A stretch of DNA of 64,000 nt from Pyrinomonas methylaliphatogenes (GTDB lineage: Bacteria; Acidobacteriota; Blastocatellia; Pyrinomonadales; Pyrinomonadaceae): the NCBI RefSeq assembly GCF_000820845.2, contig NZ_CBXV010000004.1, positions 186,001-250,000 on the forward strand, given 5' to 3'. Within the stretch, counting starts at the first letter, position 1, and each line of letters opens with the position of its first letter. The position numbers were made by a program, and so were the translations under genes. Below the pieces are notes generated by a model. It saw only the letters and a list, made by a program, of their open reading frames with translations. It was not told the origin of the DNA and did not search any database. Shown in pieces: positions 27,181-37,672 of the stretch.

Positions 27181-28104
27181 ATGAGCGATTGGGAGAGAGT
27201 TGAGGATTCGCTCCTCGTCTTGGATCGTGTGACAAAGCGGTTCGACGGTTTCACCGCGGTGGACCAGCTAAGCTTGACCGTGTGCCCCGGACGAATCTTC
27301 GGCTTGCTCGGTCCGAACGGCGCGGGCAAGACGACGACGATCCGCATGATCGTCAACATCATCGCGCCCGATGAAGGACAGGTCATCTTCAAGGGGCGAC
27401 GGATGACTCCCGAATTGCAAGACCGCATCGGATATTTGCCCGAGGAGCGCGGTCTTTACAAGAAGATGCGCGTCGGCGATCAACTCCGCTTCTTCGGTGA
27501 GCTGAAGGGGATGACGCGGCAGGCTGCCGAGAAGGCGGCTGGGGCGTGGCTCGAAAGATTGCAGCTCAGCGAGTGGAGGAACAGGCGGGCCGATGAGCTC
27601 TCCAAAGGCATGCAGCAGAAGGTCCAATTCATCGCGACCGTGATGCATGAGCCGGAACTGATCATTCTCGACGAGGTCTTCTCCGGCCTCGATCCGGTCA
27701 ACGCCGAACTGCTGAAAGAGATCATCTTGGAATTCAAAGCCAAGGGGCGCGCGATCATCTTCTCGACGCATTTGCTCGAGCAGGCCGAATCGCTCTGCGA
27801 TGATATCTGTCTGATCAACCGCTCGCGTAAGGTCCTCGAAGGCGAGCTGCGTGAAGTCAAGCGGATGTTCCGTCAGAATTCGATCGCACTGCGTGCCGAA
27901 GGGGCCGGACCTGCGCTCGAAGATCGTGAACTAGTCGCGCGCGTCATCCCGCGGAACGAGCATCTGGAGGTCGTCCTTCAGGAAGGCGCCAGCCCACAGG
28001 AGTTGCTGCGCCGTCTGGTCCAGTCGGGCGCGATCATCACCAAGTTCGAGCAGATCGAACCGAGCCTGCGGGAGATCTTTATCGCGAAGGTGAGTGGCGT
28101 ATGA
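27181..28104 (+). CDS. ABC transporter ATP-binding protein (NatA-like)
   Basis: The ATPase of an ABC-2 type exporter, about 307 residues. Walker A is LLGPNGAGKTTTIRMI and Walker B LIILDEVFSGLDPV. The signature loop is LSKGMQQKVQF, the LSKGM form that replaces LSGGQ in the NatA/CcmA-like group. The segment IIFSTHLLEQAESLCDDICLINRSRKVLEGEL contains the switch His. The frame is open to 27109 but crosses the hairpin there; ATG 27181 gives the normal family N-terminus. Its stop overlaps the permease start (ATGA). Confidence 0.93.
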   Translation: MSDWERVEDSLLVLDRVTKRFDGFTAVDQLSLTVCPGRIFGLLGPNGAGKTTTIRMIVNIIAPDEGQVIFKGRRMTPELQDRIGYLPEERGLYKKMRVGDQLRFFGELKGMTRQAAEKAAGAWLERLQLSEWRNRRADELSKGMQQKVQFIATVMHEPELIILDEVFSGLDPVNAELLKEIILEFKAKGRAIIFSTHLLEQAESLCDDICLINRSRKVLEGELREVKRMFRQNSIALRAEGAGPALEDRELVARVIPRNEHLEVVLQEGASPQELLRRLVQSGAIITKFEQIEPSLREIFIAKVSGV

Positions 28105-29402
28105 GGGGAAAGCTGGGGCCGATCATCCGGCGTGAGTATCTGGAGCGCGTGCGGAACAAGCTCTTCATCTTCATGACCTTCATCGGACCACTGCTGCTGA
28201 TCGGGTTCGCGCTCGTGCCGGCCTTCATCTTCAAATTGGATGCGGGCGAGGCGAAGCGCGTCGTCGTGGTAGATGAGACAGGGAAGCTGTTTGCGCGCGT
28301 GCGCGATGAGTTGGAACATGGCAGAAGAGACGAAACGCGCGATGATGCGTTGCATCAGGAGCCGCGGAACGTCATGCGTTATCGAGTGATCGATGCCGGG
28401 GCGCTTCCGCCAGATGAAGCGCGGCGCGAACTGAATGAGCGCGTGCGGAAAGGCGAAGTGGATTTCTATGTCGTCCTGCCGAAAGATATCCTCACGAATG
28501 GGCGCGCTGAAATCTACGGGCGAAACCTGAGCGATGTTTTCTCCGTCGAGGATATTCAAAGGGCGCTCAACGATGCCGTCATTGCCCAACGCATGCTCGA
28601 TGCGCGAATAGATCCGCAGCTCATCACCCGTTTGTCCGATCGCGTGCATTTGAACGTCACGCGCGTGAGCGAACGAGGCGAAGAGACTGATTCGGGAATC
28701 GGATTCTTCGTCGCTTTCATCACGGGATTCTTGATCTATATGACGATCATCCTACACGGGCAGGCGGTCCTTTCGGCAGTCGTCGAGGAGAAGACGACGC
28801 GCATCGTCGAAGTGCTCCTCTCTTCCGTTCGCGCGTTCGATCTGATGATGGGGAAACTTATCGGCGTCTCGCTCGTCGCGCTGACGCAATATGCCGTGTG
28901 GGGATTGGCTTTGCTCCTCTTCTCGCTCTATGGCGTGGGCGCGCTGGCGGCGAGCGGCATCAGATTCAAGCTCCCGTCGATCGCCCCATCGGTTGTGATC
29001 TACTTCTTCCTCTTCTTCATCGTCGGGTTCTTCATCTATGCGACGCTTTACGCTCTGATCGGCGCGATGGTGACGACGACGCAGGAGGGCGGACAGATCG
29101 CGATGCCGGTCGTCTTTCTTCTTATCATCGGATTCTATTTGGTCTTCCCCATCATGCGCAGCCCGAACTCCACTTTCGCTACACTGATCTCGCTGGTCCC
29201 GTTCTTTTCGCCGATACTCATGCCGGTCCGTTTGGTGACGGAAGCGCCGCCGGCGTGGGAAACGCTCCTTTCGCTCCTTTTGAGCGGGGCGTGCGCCGTC
29301 GGATTGGTGTGGGTGGCAGCGCGCGTTTACCGCGTTGGCATCTTGATGTACGGGAAGCGCGCGACCATTCCGGAAGTGTGGCGTTGGATACGGCAACCTT
29401 AA
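28101..29402 (+). CDS. ABC-2 type permease (NatB-like)
   Basis: A 433-residue membrane subunit that pairs with the preceding ATPase. It has an N-terminal helix (LFIFMTFIGPLLLIGFALVPAFIF), then a large extracytoplasmic domain of about 170 residues, then five or six helices, including FFVAFITGFLIYMTIILHGQ and VIYFFLFFIVGFFIYATLYALIGAMV. The segment VVEEKTTRIVEVLLSSVRAFDLMMGKLIGVS is the typical ABC-2 coupling signature. Together the pair resembles Na+ or drug exporters of the NatAB type; the substrate is unknown. Confidence 0.92.
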   Translation: MRGKLGPIIRREYLERVRNKLFIFMTFIGPLLLIGFALVPAFIFKLDAGEAKRVVVVDETGKLFARVRDELEHGRRDETRDDALHQEPRNVMRYRVIDAGALPPDEARRELNERVRKGEVDFYVVLPKDILTNGRAEIYGRNLSDVFSVEDIQRALNDAVIAQRMLDARIDPQLITRLSDRVHLNVTRVSERGEETDSGIGFFVAFITGFLIYMTIILHGQAVLSAVVEEKTTRIVEVLLSSVRAFDLMMGKLIGVSLVALTQYAVWGLALLLFSLYGVGALAASGIRFKLPSIAPSVVIYFFLFFIVGFFIYATLYALIGAMVTTTQEGGQIAMPVVFLLIIGFYLVFPIMRSPNSTFATLISLVPFFSPILMPVRLVTEAPPAWETLLSLLLSGACAVGLVWVAARVYRVGILMYGKRATIPEVWRWIRQP

Positions 29403-29466
29403 GAATGAAGCTCGATTCGAATCGGTGGTCCTAGAGGTCGATCTAACGGGACACGAAAGTTAGAAC

Positions 29467-30027
29467 ATGGGCATCGAGATCGAGAAAAAGTATCGCTTGA
29501 CGCGAGAGGAGGCGGTTGCGCTCGAGAGGGAGTTGGAAAGATCGGGCGCGCGGTTCATCGGCGAGGAGTTCGAAGAGAATACGATCTATGCGGGCGGTGC
29601 GCTCGACCCTCAGCGACAGGTGCTGCGCGTGCGCCGAACGGCGAGCGGGACGACGCTCGCTTACAAAGAGCGAGCGCTAACGAATGGCGCGATCAAACAC
29701 CAGCGCGAAGAAGAGACGCGCATCGAGAGTGACGAAGCCATCGCCGCCATCCTCTGCGCACTAGGCTTTCATCCTGCGCTCGTTTACGAGAAAAAGCGGA
29801 GAAAGTGGCGCTTCGCGGAGGCCGAGGTTGTCATCGATGAATTGCCGTTCGGCATTTATGCCGAAATAGAGGGTGATGCTGAAGGTATTGATCGGATTGA
29901 GAGGGAATTGGGTCTGGAGAGCGCCGAGATCGAACATGACACCTACCCGCAGCTTGCTGCGCGTCATGGCGTGAAGCGAGACAACTCGATCGAGGCGCGA
30001 TTCGTCAATCAAAGCAAAAGCAATTGA
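29467..30027 (+). CDS. CYTH domain protein (class IV adenylate cyclase/triphosphatase-like)
   Basis: A 186-residue CYTH-fold protein. The signature ExExK is at the start (MGIEIEKKYRL). Basic strands RQVLRVRRTASGTTLAYKERA and REEETRIESDEA line the triphosphate tunnel, and YEKKRRKWRF and VVIDELPFGIYAEIEGD are the acidic metal-site strands. CYTH proteins include adenylate cyclases, thiamine triphosphatases and inorganic triphosphatases, which sequence alone does not separate. It stands 64 nt after the ABC operon. Confidence 0.88.
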   Translation: MGIEIEKKYRLTREEAVALERELERSGARFIGEEFEENTIYAGGALDPQRQVLRVRRTASGTTLAYKERALTNGAIKHQREEETRIESDEAIAAILCALGFHPALVYEKKRRKWRFAEAEVVIDELPFGIYAEIEGDAEGIDRIERELGLESAEIEHDTYPQLAARHGVKRDNSIEARFVNQSKSN

Positions 30028-30656
30028 GTCTTCCGAGAAGTCGGCTCGTTCAAAGCTCGCCTGTCAAAGACATGGCGAAAACAAGTCCCTGGTTTTAGCT
30101 GTGGGGAGCTGACCGAAGTCTTCTACAAAGCAGAGAAGCTATTCGATGTTGCGCCGGGACAGTTTCAGCCTACACCAAAGATGTAGAGGTCCAATCGTGC
30201 GCTTGCGCGCAAAACGCGCGGGCAAAGTAGGCTCGCGCGAGAAGGAAACAGCGCTTGCGCTCGCCAGCGTCAGATTCGTCTAAAGACCATGTTCGAAAAC
30301 TTCGTCAAGCGACGGGACGCATCGGTGCGCGCGTCGAGGATGCAGATGGACCGCCGCCCTGCTCGCAGCAGTGGGAGTTGATGCGCAGCGGCGCGCCGAG
30401 TCGCTGACGCTTGCCTAATGGGGACGATTCGTGCCAGCCTCAGTTCGTTGGCCTCATATCCATTGCACAGGCGCGTTCACGGGTTCAGGCTGAGCGTGGT
30501 TTGAAACATGCTCGTTCCATCGAGAAGCTTTTGTTCGGAAGAACAAGTGATGAGCCGTGCCTGCAATGGAGCGATTTTCGGTGAAAACCAGGCTATGTTA
30601 AAATTGAAAAGTTTTTGTCATTCGCTGAAAGCATGGGGAATGGCTTGGAGGAAGTC
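30028..30656. other. Non-coding gap
   Basis: No gene is supported. Around 30190-30270 there are GC-rich, alternating purine-pyrimidine stretches (several gcgcttgcgc-like inverted words) that could fold but do not form a clear terminator. The right edge is AT-rich before the next gene and could hold its promoter. I see no RNA gene. Confidence 0.5.
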
Positions 30657-31370
30657 ATGAAGGAGAAGGGGGATTTGAGGAAGCTAGCTTTGAAACACGA
30701 ACGTGCTTTGAATACGTTCTTGCGCGAAGCGTGGGGCCAGATTCCCGAGGAACGCGAAACGAAACTCAAAAGCCTGAAGGCGTGGGGATTCGATCTGTTG
30801 ACCGGGTTGCGCGACGGTAGAGACTCGATCTTCGTCGCCGAAGCCGGCCAACATAAGGTCGGGGAGACGTACGAGGAAGAAGGCGAACGTTTCGAGGTGC
30901 GAAGAGTCATCGAGGACTTGAAGGGGGCGAAGCTGCGGATTCGCGTCGAGTTGGAAGACCGCCGCGGTGTGATCCGCGCCTATCATCGCTCGGCGGAAGG
31001 CGACGATACCCTGCTCTTCACGCTGCCAGCAGGCGAACTGCTGCTCGCTTATTTCCGCAAGCGCGGTTTCGGCAAATTGGTCGAAGCTTTCCATTCGAGC
31101 GGCCTGACCACGGAGTTCATTCAGTCGCGCGGGCAAGAAGGGCGTGCTTATGCGTTCGATGATCTGCCGGCGAAGTGGCGGAGAGCGCTGAAAGAAGCGC
31201 AAAACATGTTGCATGACCGCGTCGGTGTCGGGCGGTTCTCCCTAGTCTATTTTGGGCCGAACAAGGATGGAGATGATCGCTACATCGTTACATGGCTGTT
31301 GCCGACTATTCATCTATTCGACCTCGACGTCGCTGAGCATTTGGAGAAACTTCTTGCGGCGTTGGACTGA
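30657..31370 (+). CDS. Hypothetical protein
   Basis: A soluble protein of about 237 residues that I do not recognise. The N-terminal third is charged and helical (MKEKGDLRKLALKHERALNTFLREAWGQIPEERETKLKSLKAWGFDLL). The middle has beta-type segments, EEEGERFEVRRVIEDLKGAKLRIRVELEDRRGVI. The C-terminal part has RFSLVYFGPNKDGDDRYIVTWLLPTIHLFDLDVAEHLEKLL. No signal peptide or membrane helix. The start is placed at 30657 because GGAGGA lies 5 nt upstream; the frame remains open to a TTG at 30615. It ends at a bidirectional hairpin shared with groEL. Confidence 0.6.
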   Translation: MKEKGDLRKLALKHERALNTFLREAWGQIPEERETKLKSLKAWGFDLLTGLRDGRDSIFVAEAGQHKVGETYEEEGERFEVRRVIEDLKGAKLRIRVELEDRRGVIRAYHRSAEGDDTLLFTLPAGELLLAYFRKRGFGKLVEAFHSSGLTTEFIQSRGQEGRAYAFDDLPAKWRRALKEAQNMLHDRVGVGRFSLVYFGPNKDGDDRYIVTWLLPTIHLFDLDVAEHLEKLLAALD

Positions 31371-31401
31371 ATGGCGATGAGGTCGCAACGGAGCTGAAAA
31401 T

Positions 31402-31445
31402 CGAGAAGGCGGGTGGATACTCAGACTTATCTACCCGCCCTCTCG
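31402..31445. terminator. Bidirectional terminator-like hairpin
   Basis: A long inverted repeat between two converging genes: CGAGA plus GGCGGGTGGATA on the left pairs with TATCTACCCGCC plus TCTCG on the right, with two mismatches and an 8-nt loop. It lies between the end of the hypothetical gene (31370) and the end of groEL (31471), so it can stop transcription from both sides. T-runs are short. Confidence 0.65.
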
Positions 31446-31470
31446 TTTGATCTAGTTCGAAGGCCGGCTC

Positions 31471-33493
<2,023 letters not shown>

Positions 33494-33590
33494 AGTTTTC
33501 CTCTCCTGAGATTCAAGAATGGGTCTGTCGAAGTTCTCGCGTCACGCGTATCGCTTTTGGCGATATCGGGTGTCATGGTGGACTCTGCTC

Positions 33591-33617
33591 TTAGCACTCA
33601 CCATAAGCGAGTGCTAA
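33591..33617 (-). promoter_or_regulatory. CIRCE operator (HrcA site)
   Basis: A perfect CIRCE inverted repeat: TTAGCACTC, a 9-nt spacer (ACCATAAGC) and GAGTGCTAA. It is the binding site of the heat-shock repressor HrcA, located between the groES promoter and its start. hrcA itself is not in the window. Confidence 0.97.
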
Positions 33618-33646
33618 CGATAAATGAGGGGCGAGGCGCTTGTCAA
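33617..33646 (-). promoter_or_regulatory. groESL promoter
   Basis: On the minus strand TTGACA (complement of 33641-33646), an 18-nt spacer and TATCGT (complement of 33617-33622) form a sigma-70-like promoter. The -10 box touches the CIRCE element, so repressor binding would block initiation. Confidence 0.7.
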
Positions 33647-33661
33647 TGTCTGGGCCAAATC

Positions 33662-33907
33662 TTATTTCCGCGGGCGGCGCGAAGCGGCGGCGAGGGCGCG
33701 CTCTTGTGCGCGGTAGGTCGCGACGCGCTTGGCGAGCGTATTGCGGTGGATGCCCAAGACGGCTGCCGTGCGCGAAAGATGATTGTTGTTGCGGGCGAGG
33801 GCTTTTTGAATGTAAAGCTTCTCGAATTCGGCGAGCGCTTCGTCGAGCATGATCTGGCCGTCGAGCATCTCTTCGATGATAGCTTCAAGGCGAGCGCGTA
33901 TTTGCAT
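33662..33907 (-). CDS. Small Fis-type helix-turn-helix protein
   Basis: A protein of 81 to 85 residues whose C-terminal half is a Fis-type HTH (HTH_8): FEKLYIQKALARNNNHLSRTAAVLGIHRNTLAKRVATYRAQ, very like the DNA-binding ends of Fis and NtrC-type activators. The N-terminal part (QIRARLEAIIEEMLDGQIMLDEALAEFEKL) looks like a helical dimerisation segment. There is no receiver or AAA+ domain, so it is a stand-alone regulator. GGAGGAG precedes the ATG at 33907; the frame also extends to a TTG at 33919. Its targets are unknown. Confidence 0.82.
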   Translation of the reverse strand: MQIRARLEAIIEEMLDGQIMLDEALAEFEKLYIQKALARNNNHLSRTAAVLGIHRNTLAKRVATYRAQERALAAASRRPRK

Positions 33908-33986
33908 CAGCTCCTCCAAAGGAAGTTGGCAAAGTCGAATTCGTATGACTTCCGATAGATCGTAGAGTTCTTCGAACGCTGAGGAG

Positions 33987-34880
33987 TTACAATTCGTCGC
34001 CCGTCAATAGCCTGTAGGCGAGCAGATAGCGCGCCGTCGTTGCGTTGACGATCTCATCAGGTAGCGGCGGGGCGGGAGGACGTTTGTCCCAGGCCAAGCT
34101 TTCGAGATAGTCGCGCACGAACTGTTTATCGAAAGATGGCGGCGAAGATCCCGGACGATACTCTTCGACGGGCCAGAAACGCGATGAATCGGGCGTCAGC
34201 GCTTCATCGATCCAGAGAAGATTGCCGTCTGCATCGCGCCCGAATTCGAACTTCGTATCGGCGATGATGATGCCGCGTGTGCGGGCGTAACTCTCCGCAG
34301 CGCTGTAGAGCTTGAGCGAAAGTTCACGCAATCGCTGCGTCATCTCTCGTCCGATGAGATCGGCCATGCGCGTTTCGCTGATGTTCTCATCATGCCCTTC
34401 ATCCGCTTTGGTCGCGGGGGTGAAGATCGGTTCAGGCAATCTCTCGGCTTCGCGCAGGCCGACTGGCAAAAGATGTCCGCAGACCTCGCCCGCCCGTTGG
34501 TAGTCCTTCCAACCGGAACCGGCCAAGTAGCCGCGCACGACGCATTCAATGGGGATCACCTCAGCGCGCCGCACCAGCATCGAGCGATTCTGCAGCGAAT
34601 CGGCGTGGCGCTGCACCTCTTGGGGCATCTCCTCGATCTTCGTCGTGATGAGATGATGCGGGGCGATCCCTTCCAGCTTGCGAAACCAGAAGCGCGAGAG
34701 GGCTGTCAACACTTCGCCTTTACGCGGAATGGGCGTGGGGAGCACACAATCGAAGGCCGAGATGCGGTCGGTCGCGACGATCAGCAGATGATCCTCATCC
34801 ACCTCGTACACGTCACGCACCTTGCCGCGTCGCAGAAGGCGCAAACCGCTTAACTCGGTCTCTATAAGTGGGGCGCTCAT
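33987..34880 (-). CDS. purC: Phosphoribosylaminoimidazole-succinocarboxamide synthase
   Basis: Joins CAIR and aspartate with ATP to give SAICAR in purine synthesis. It has 297 residues, the longer eukaryote-like type. Conserved segments are LLRRGKVRDVYEVDEDHLLIVATDRISAFDCVLPTPIPRKGEVL, IECVVRGYLAGSGWKDYQ and GIIIADTKFEFGRDADGNLLWIDEALTPDSSRFWP. It is divergent from the M1 peptidase gene; the ~210 bp between them should hold both promoters. Confidence 0.96.
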   Translation of the reverse strand: MSAPLIETELSGLRLLRRGKVRDVYEVDEDHLLIVATDRISAFDCVLPTPIPRKGEVLTALSRFWFRKLEGIAPHHLITTKIEEMPQEVQRHADSLQNRSMLVRRAEVIPIECVVRGYLAGSGWKDYQRAGEVCGHLLPVGLREAERLPEPIFTPATKADEGHDENISETRMADLIGREMTQRLRELSLKLYSAAESYARTRGIIIADTKFEFGRDADGNLLWIDEALTPDSSRFWPVEEYRPGSSPPSFDKQFVRDYLESLAWDKRPPAPPLPDEIVNATTARYLLAYRLLTGDEL

Positions 34881-35092
34881 CTTAAGTTTTCCACGAGGTT
34901 TAGCTGGAGATGCGTCCGGCGGATCGGATGAATTGTGGCGCCCGAAATCTGGCTTGTCAAGCGAAACGTAATCGTAATTGCCATGAGCCGAATTTCGATG
35001 TCGTTCCCATTTTCCTTCATCTCACCCTTCGTGTAAGAATAGAGCATCGCCAAGACTCGGGCTTTCTTTCATCGAAATTCATGGAGGATTTG

Positions 35093-37663
35093 ATGCGACC
35101 AGGAAGATCTTTCATTCGCTCGCTTTGTTTGCTCCTCATCTTGAGTCTATCGGTGAGCGCGCGGCCTGTGCAACAGGCGGCTACGGCGGTCCAGCGACGG
35201 GCGCTTCCGCCTGCCCAATACATCCCGGCGCGCGATTACGACGCGCGACATTACAAACTCGACCTGCGGTTCGACTGGGAGCGCGAGCAGGCTCTGGGGA
35301 CGGCGACGATCACCTTCGCGCCTTTGACGTCGAACCTGAGCCGCGTCGAATTCGATGCCGCCAATATGACGTTCGCCAGCGTCACATTGGCTGACGGTCG
35401 CCCGCTCCGGTTCGAGGCTGATGAGGCGAAAGAGAAGTTGCGCATCACGCTCGATCGCGCTTATCAACCGACCGATGAGGTTACGGTCGTTATCAACTAT
35501 CGAACCAATGGTCCACAGAAACAGCCCGCGGGGATCTTCGGCACGTTTGGCGGCGGTCTCACCTTCATCAAGCCGACCGCGGACGATCCGAACCGCCCGC
35601 GCCAGATTTGGTCGCAAGGGGAGACCGAATATAACCACTACTGGTTTCCCTGCTTCGATCATCCGAACGATTTTGCCACAAGTGAACTCATCGCCACGGT
35701 CGAGAAGCCTTTCACCGTCATCTCGAATGGCAAGCTTGTCGAGCAGCGCGATAATCCGGATGGAACGCGCACCTTCCACTGGGTCATGGACCAGCCGCAT
35801 GCGACCTATCTGACTTCGATCATCGTCGGCGAGTATGTGCCGATCGAGATGAATTACGATGGCATCCCGGTCATCAGCTATGTCTATCCGAACGAAGTCG
35901 AGCAAGGGAAGGTGAGCTTTGCGCGCATCGCCGATATGGTCCGGTTCTTCTCGGAGAAGACGGGCGTGCGTTATCCATACGCGAAGTACGCGCAGACGAT
36001 CGTGCGCGATTTCGGCGGCGGCATGGAGAACATCTCGGCGACGACGTTGACGGATACGGCGGTGCACGATGCGCGCACGGAACTGGACCAGACGAGCGAT
36101 GGCTTGATCTCGCACGAGCTCGCGCACCAGTGGTTCGGCGATTATGTCACTTGTCGTTCGTGGTCGGATATCTGGCTCAACGAGAGTTTCGCGACCTACT
36201 TTGAGGCGATGTGGACAGAGCACCGTTTGGGGCGCGACGAGTTCCTCTATTCGGAGGTCAAAGGGAATCAGGAGGCCTATTACGAGGCTTGGAGAAGAGG
36301 CTTGCGTCGTCCGATCGTCACCAAACATTACAACAATCCGGACGATCTCTTCGATGTCTACGCCTATCCGCGCGGAGCTGCCGTGCTGCACATGTTGCGG
36401 CGCGCGCTTGGCGAGGAGAACTGGTGGCGGGCGATCCATCACTATTTGACGAAGTATGCTCATCACCCCGTGCAAACGGAGGAGTTTCGCATCGCCATCG
36501 AGGAGGCGACGGGGCAGCCGATGGACTGGTTCTTCGACCAGTGGGTTTACAAGATGGGCCACCCCATCTTCCGTGTGACAAAGGAGTACGACCCGAGCAA
36601 AAAGACGCTCGTGCTTACCGTCAAGCAGGAGCAGAAACCCGATCCGAGCGAACCTTACCCGCAGAACGAGTTCTTCCGTGCGCCGGTCGAGATAGAGATC
36701 GGCACGTCACGAGGGACGCGCATCGAGCGCGTCTGGATCGAGCCGAAAGAAGAGCAGAAATTCTACTTCGCCCTCGACTCCGAACCCTTGCTCGTCAACT
36801 TCGATTACGGCGGAGCCCTCATCAAGGAGTTGCGTTTCGAAAAGCCGGTGAGTGAGCTCGTCTATCAGCTGCGCCATGACGAAGATGTGCTGGGGCGGGT
36901 TTGGGCGCTCGGCGAGTTGAAAGCGAAACTGCAAGCGAAGGATGTGGCGGAGGCGGAGAAAGAGCAGATCATCGGGGCGATCGGCGAGTCTTTGGCTAAG
37001 GACGCTTTCTGGGGAGTAAGGCGCGATGCGGCCGCGGCTCTCGAAGGAGTTCGAAGCGAAGCGGCGCGAAAGGCTCTGGTGGTTGCGACGCGAGATCAAA
37101 AATCGCTCGTGCGGGCGCGCGCCATCCGCGCGCTTGCCGCTACGGGCGACGCGACGCTCGCCCCTATCTATCAGCAGGCCTTGAACGATCAAAGCTATGC
37201 GGTGATCGATGCGGCAGCGGAGGCTTTGGGTAAGACGCGGAGCAGCGAAGCTTATGCTCTGCTGACGAAGCTTCTCGATCAGCAGTCGTGGCGTCAGCGG
37301 ATAAGGATCGCCGGATTGCGCGGTTTGGCTGAGCTTGGCGATCCGCGCGCGCTGGAGATAGGCATGCGTTATGCGCAACCCGGCAACCCATTCGAAGTGC
37401 GCGGCGCGGCGTTCGCGCTCATCGGGGCGGTCGGAAAGAACGACCCGCGCGCCTTCTCGTTCCTGTCTGAGCAGTTCAACCGAGCGCTCGTCGCGCGCAA
37501 CCAAGCGCTCATGATCGGAGCGATTGAGGGCTTGATCAAACTTGATGCGACGCGCGCCAAGCAGGTGCTCGAGGAAGGACGTCACTCCTTGCCTCCGCAA
37601 GCGCAGGATCTCTTTCAACGGATCGTCGGAAACTTGATGCGTGAGGCGAACACGTCGCCGTGA
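35093..37663 (+). CDS. M1 family metallo-aminopeptidase with HEAT-like repeats
   Basis: A secreted or periplasmic zinc aminopeptidase, about 856 residues. The signal peptide is MRPGRSFIRSLCLLLILSLSVSA. The M1 exopeptidase motif appears as GGGMENISATTLTD, and the zinc site is SHELAHQWFGDYVTCRSWSDIWLNESFATYFE (HEXXH with the distal Glu). After about residue 580 come alpha-helical HEAT-like repeats, including VRRDAAAALEGVRSEAARKALVVATRDQKSLVRARAIRALAATGD. The ATG at 35093 follows GGAGGA; the frame is open to 34910 but that would hide the signal peptide. Members of this group degrade peptides for nutrition. Confidence 0.93.
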   Translation: MRPGRSFIRSLCLLLILSLSVSARPVQQAATAVQRRALPPAQYIPARDYDARHYKLDLRFDWEREQALGTATITFAPLTSNLSRVEFDAANMTFASVTLADGRPLRFEADEAKEKLRITLDRAYQPTDEVTVVINYRTNGPQKQPAGIFGTFGGGLTFIKPTADDPNRPRQIWSQGETEYNHYWFPCFDHPNDFATSELIATVEKPFTVISNGKLVEQRDNPDGTRTFHWVMDQPHATYLTSIIVGEYVPIEMNYDGIPVISYVYPNEVEQGKVSFARIADMVRFFSEKTGVRYPYAKYAQTIVRDFGGGMENISATTLTDTAVHDARTELDQTSDGLISHELAHQWFGDYVTCRSWSDIWLNESFATYFEAMWTEHRLGRDEFLYSEVKGNQEAYYEAWRRGLRRPIVTKHYNNPDDLFDVYAYPRGAAVLHMLRRALGEENWWRAIHHYLTKYAHHPVQTEEFRIAIEEATGQPMDWFFDQWVYKMGHPIFRVTKEYDPSKKTLVLTVKQEQKPDPSEPYPQNEFFRAPVEIEIGTSRGTRIERVWIEPKEEQKFYFALDSEPLLVNFDYGGALIKELRFEKPVSELVYQLRHDEDVLGRVWALGELKAKLQAKDVAEAEKEQIIGAIGESLAKDAFWGVRRDAAAALEGVRSEAARKALVVATRDQKSLVRARAIRALAATGDATLAPIYQQALNDQSYAVIDAAAEALGKTRSSEAYALLTKLLDQQSWRQRIRIAGLRGLAELGDPRALEIGMRYAQPGNPFEVRGAAFALIGAVGKNDPRAFSFLSEQFNRALVARNQALMIGAIEGLIKLDATRAKQVLEEGRHSLPPQAQDLFQRIVGNLMREANTSP

Positions 37664-37672
37664 ACTTTCCGG

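Noticed and set aside
34910-35092. 61-residue N-terminal extension of the M1 peptidase
   Set aside because: It would bury a clean signal peptide, and GGAGGA lies just before the ATG at 35093.
35147-36562. 471-codon minus-strand ORF opposite the M1 peptidase
   Set aside because: Shadow of the peptidase gene, which has full zinc-site motifs on the other strand.
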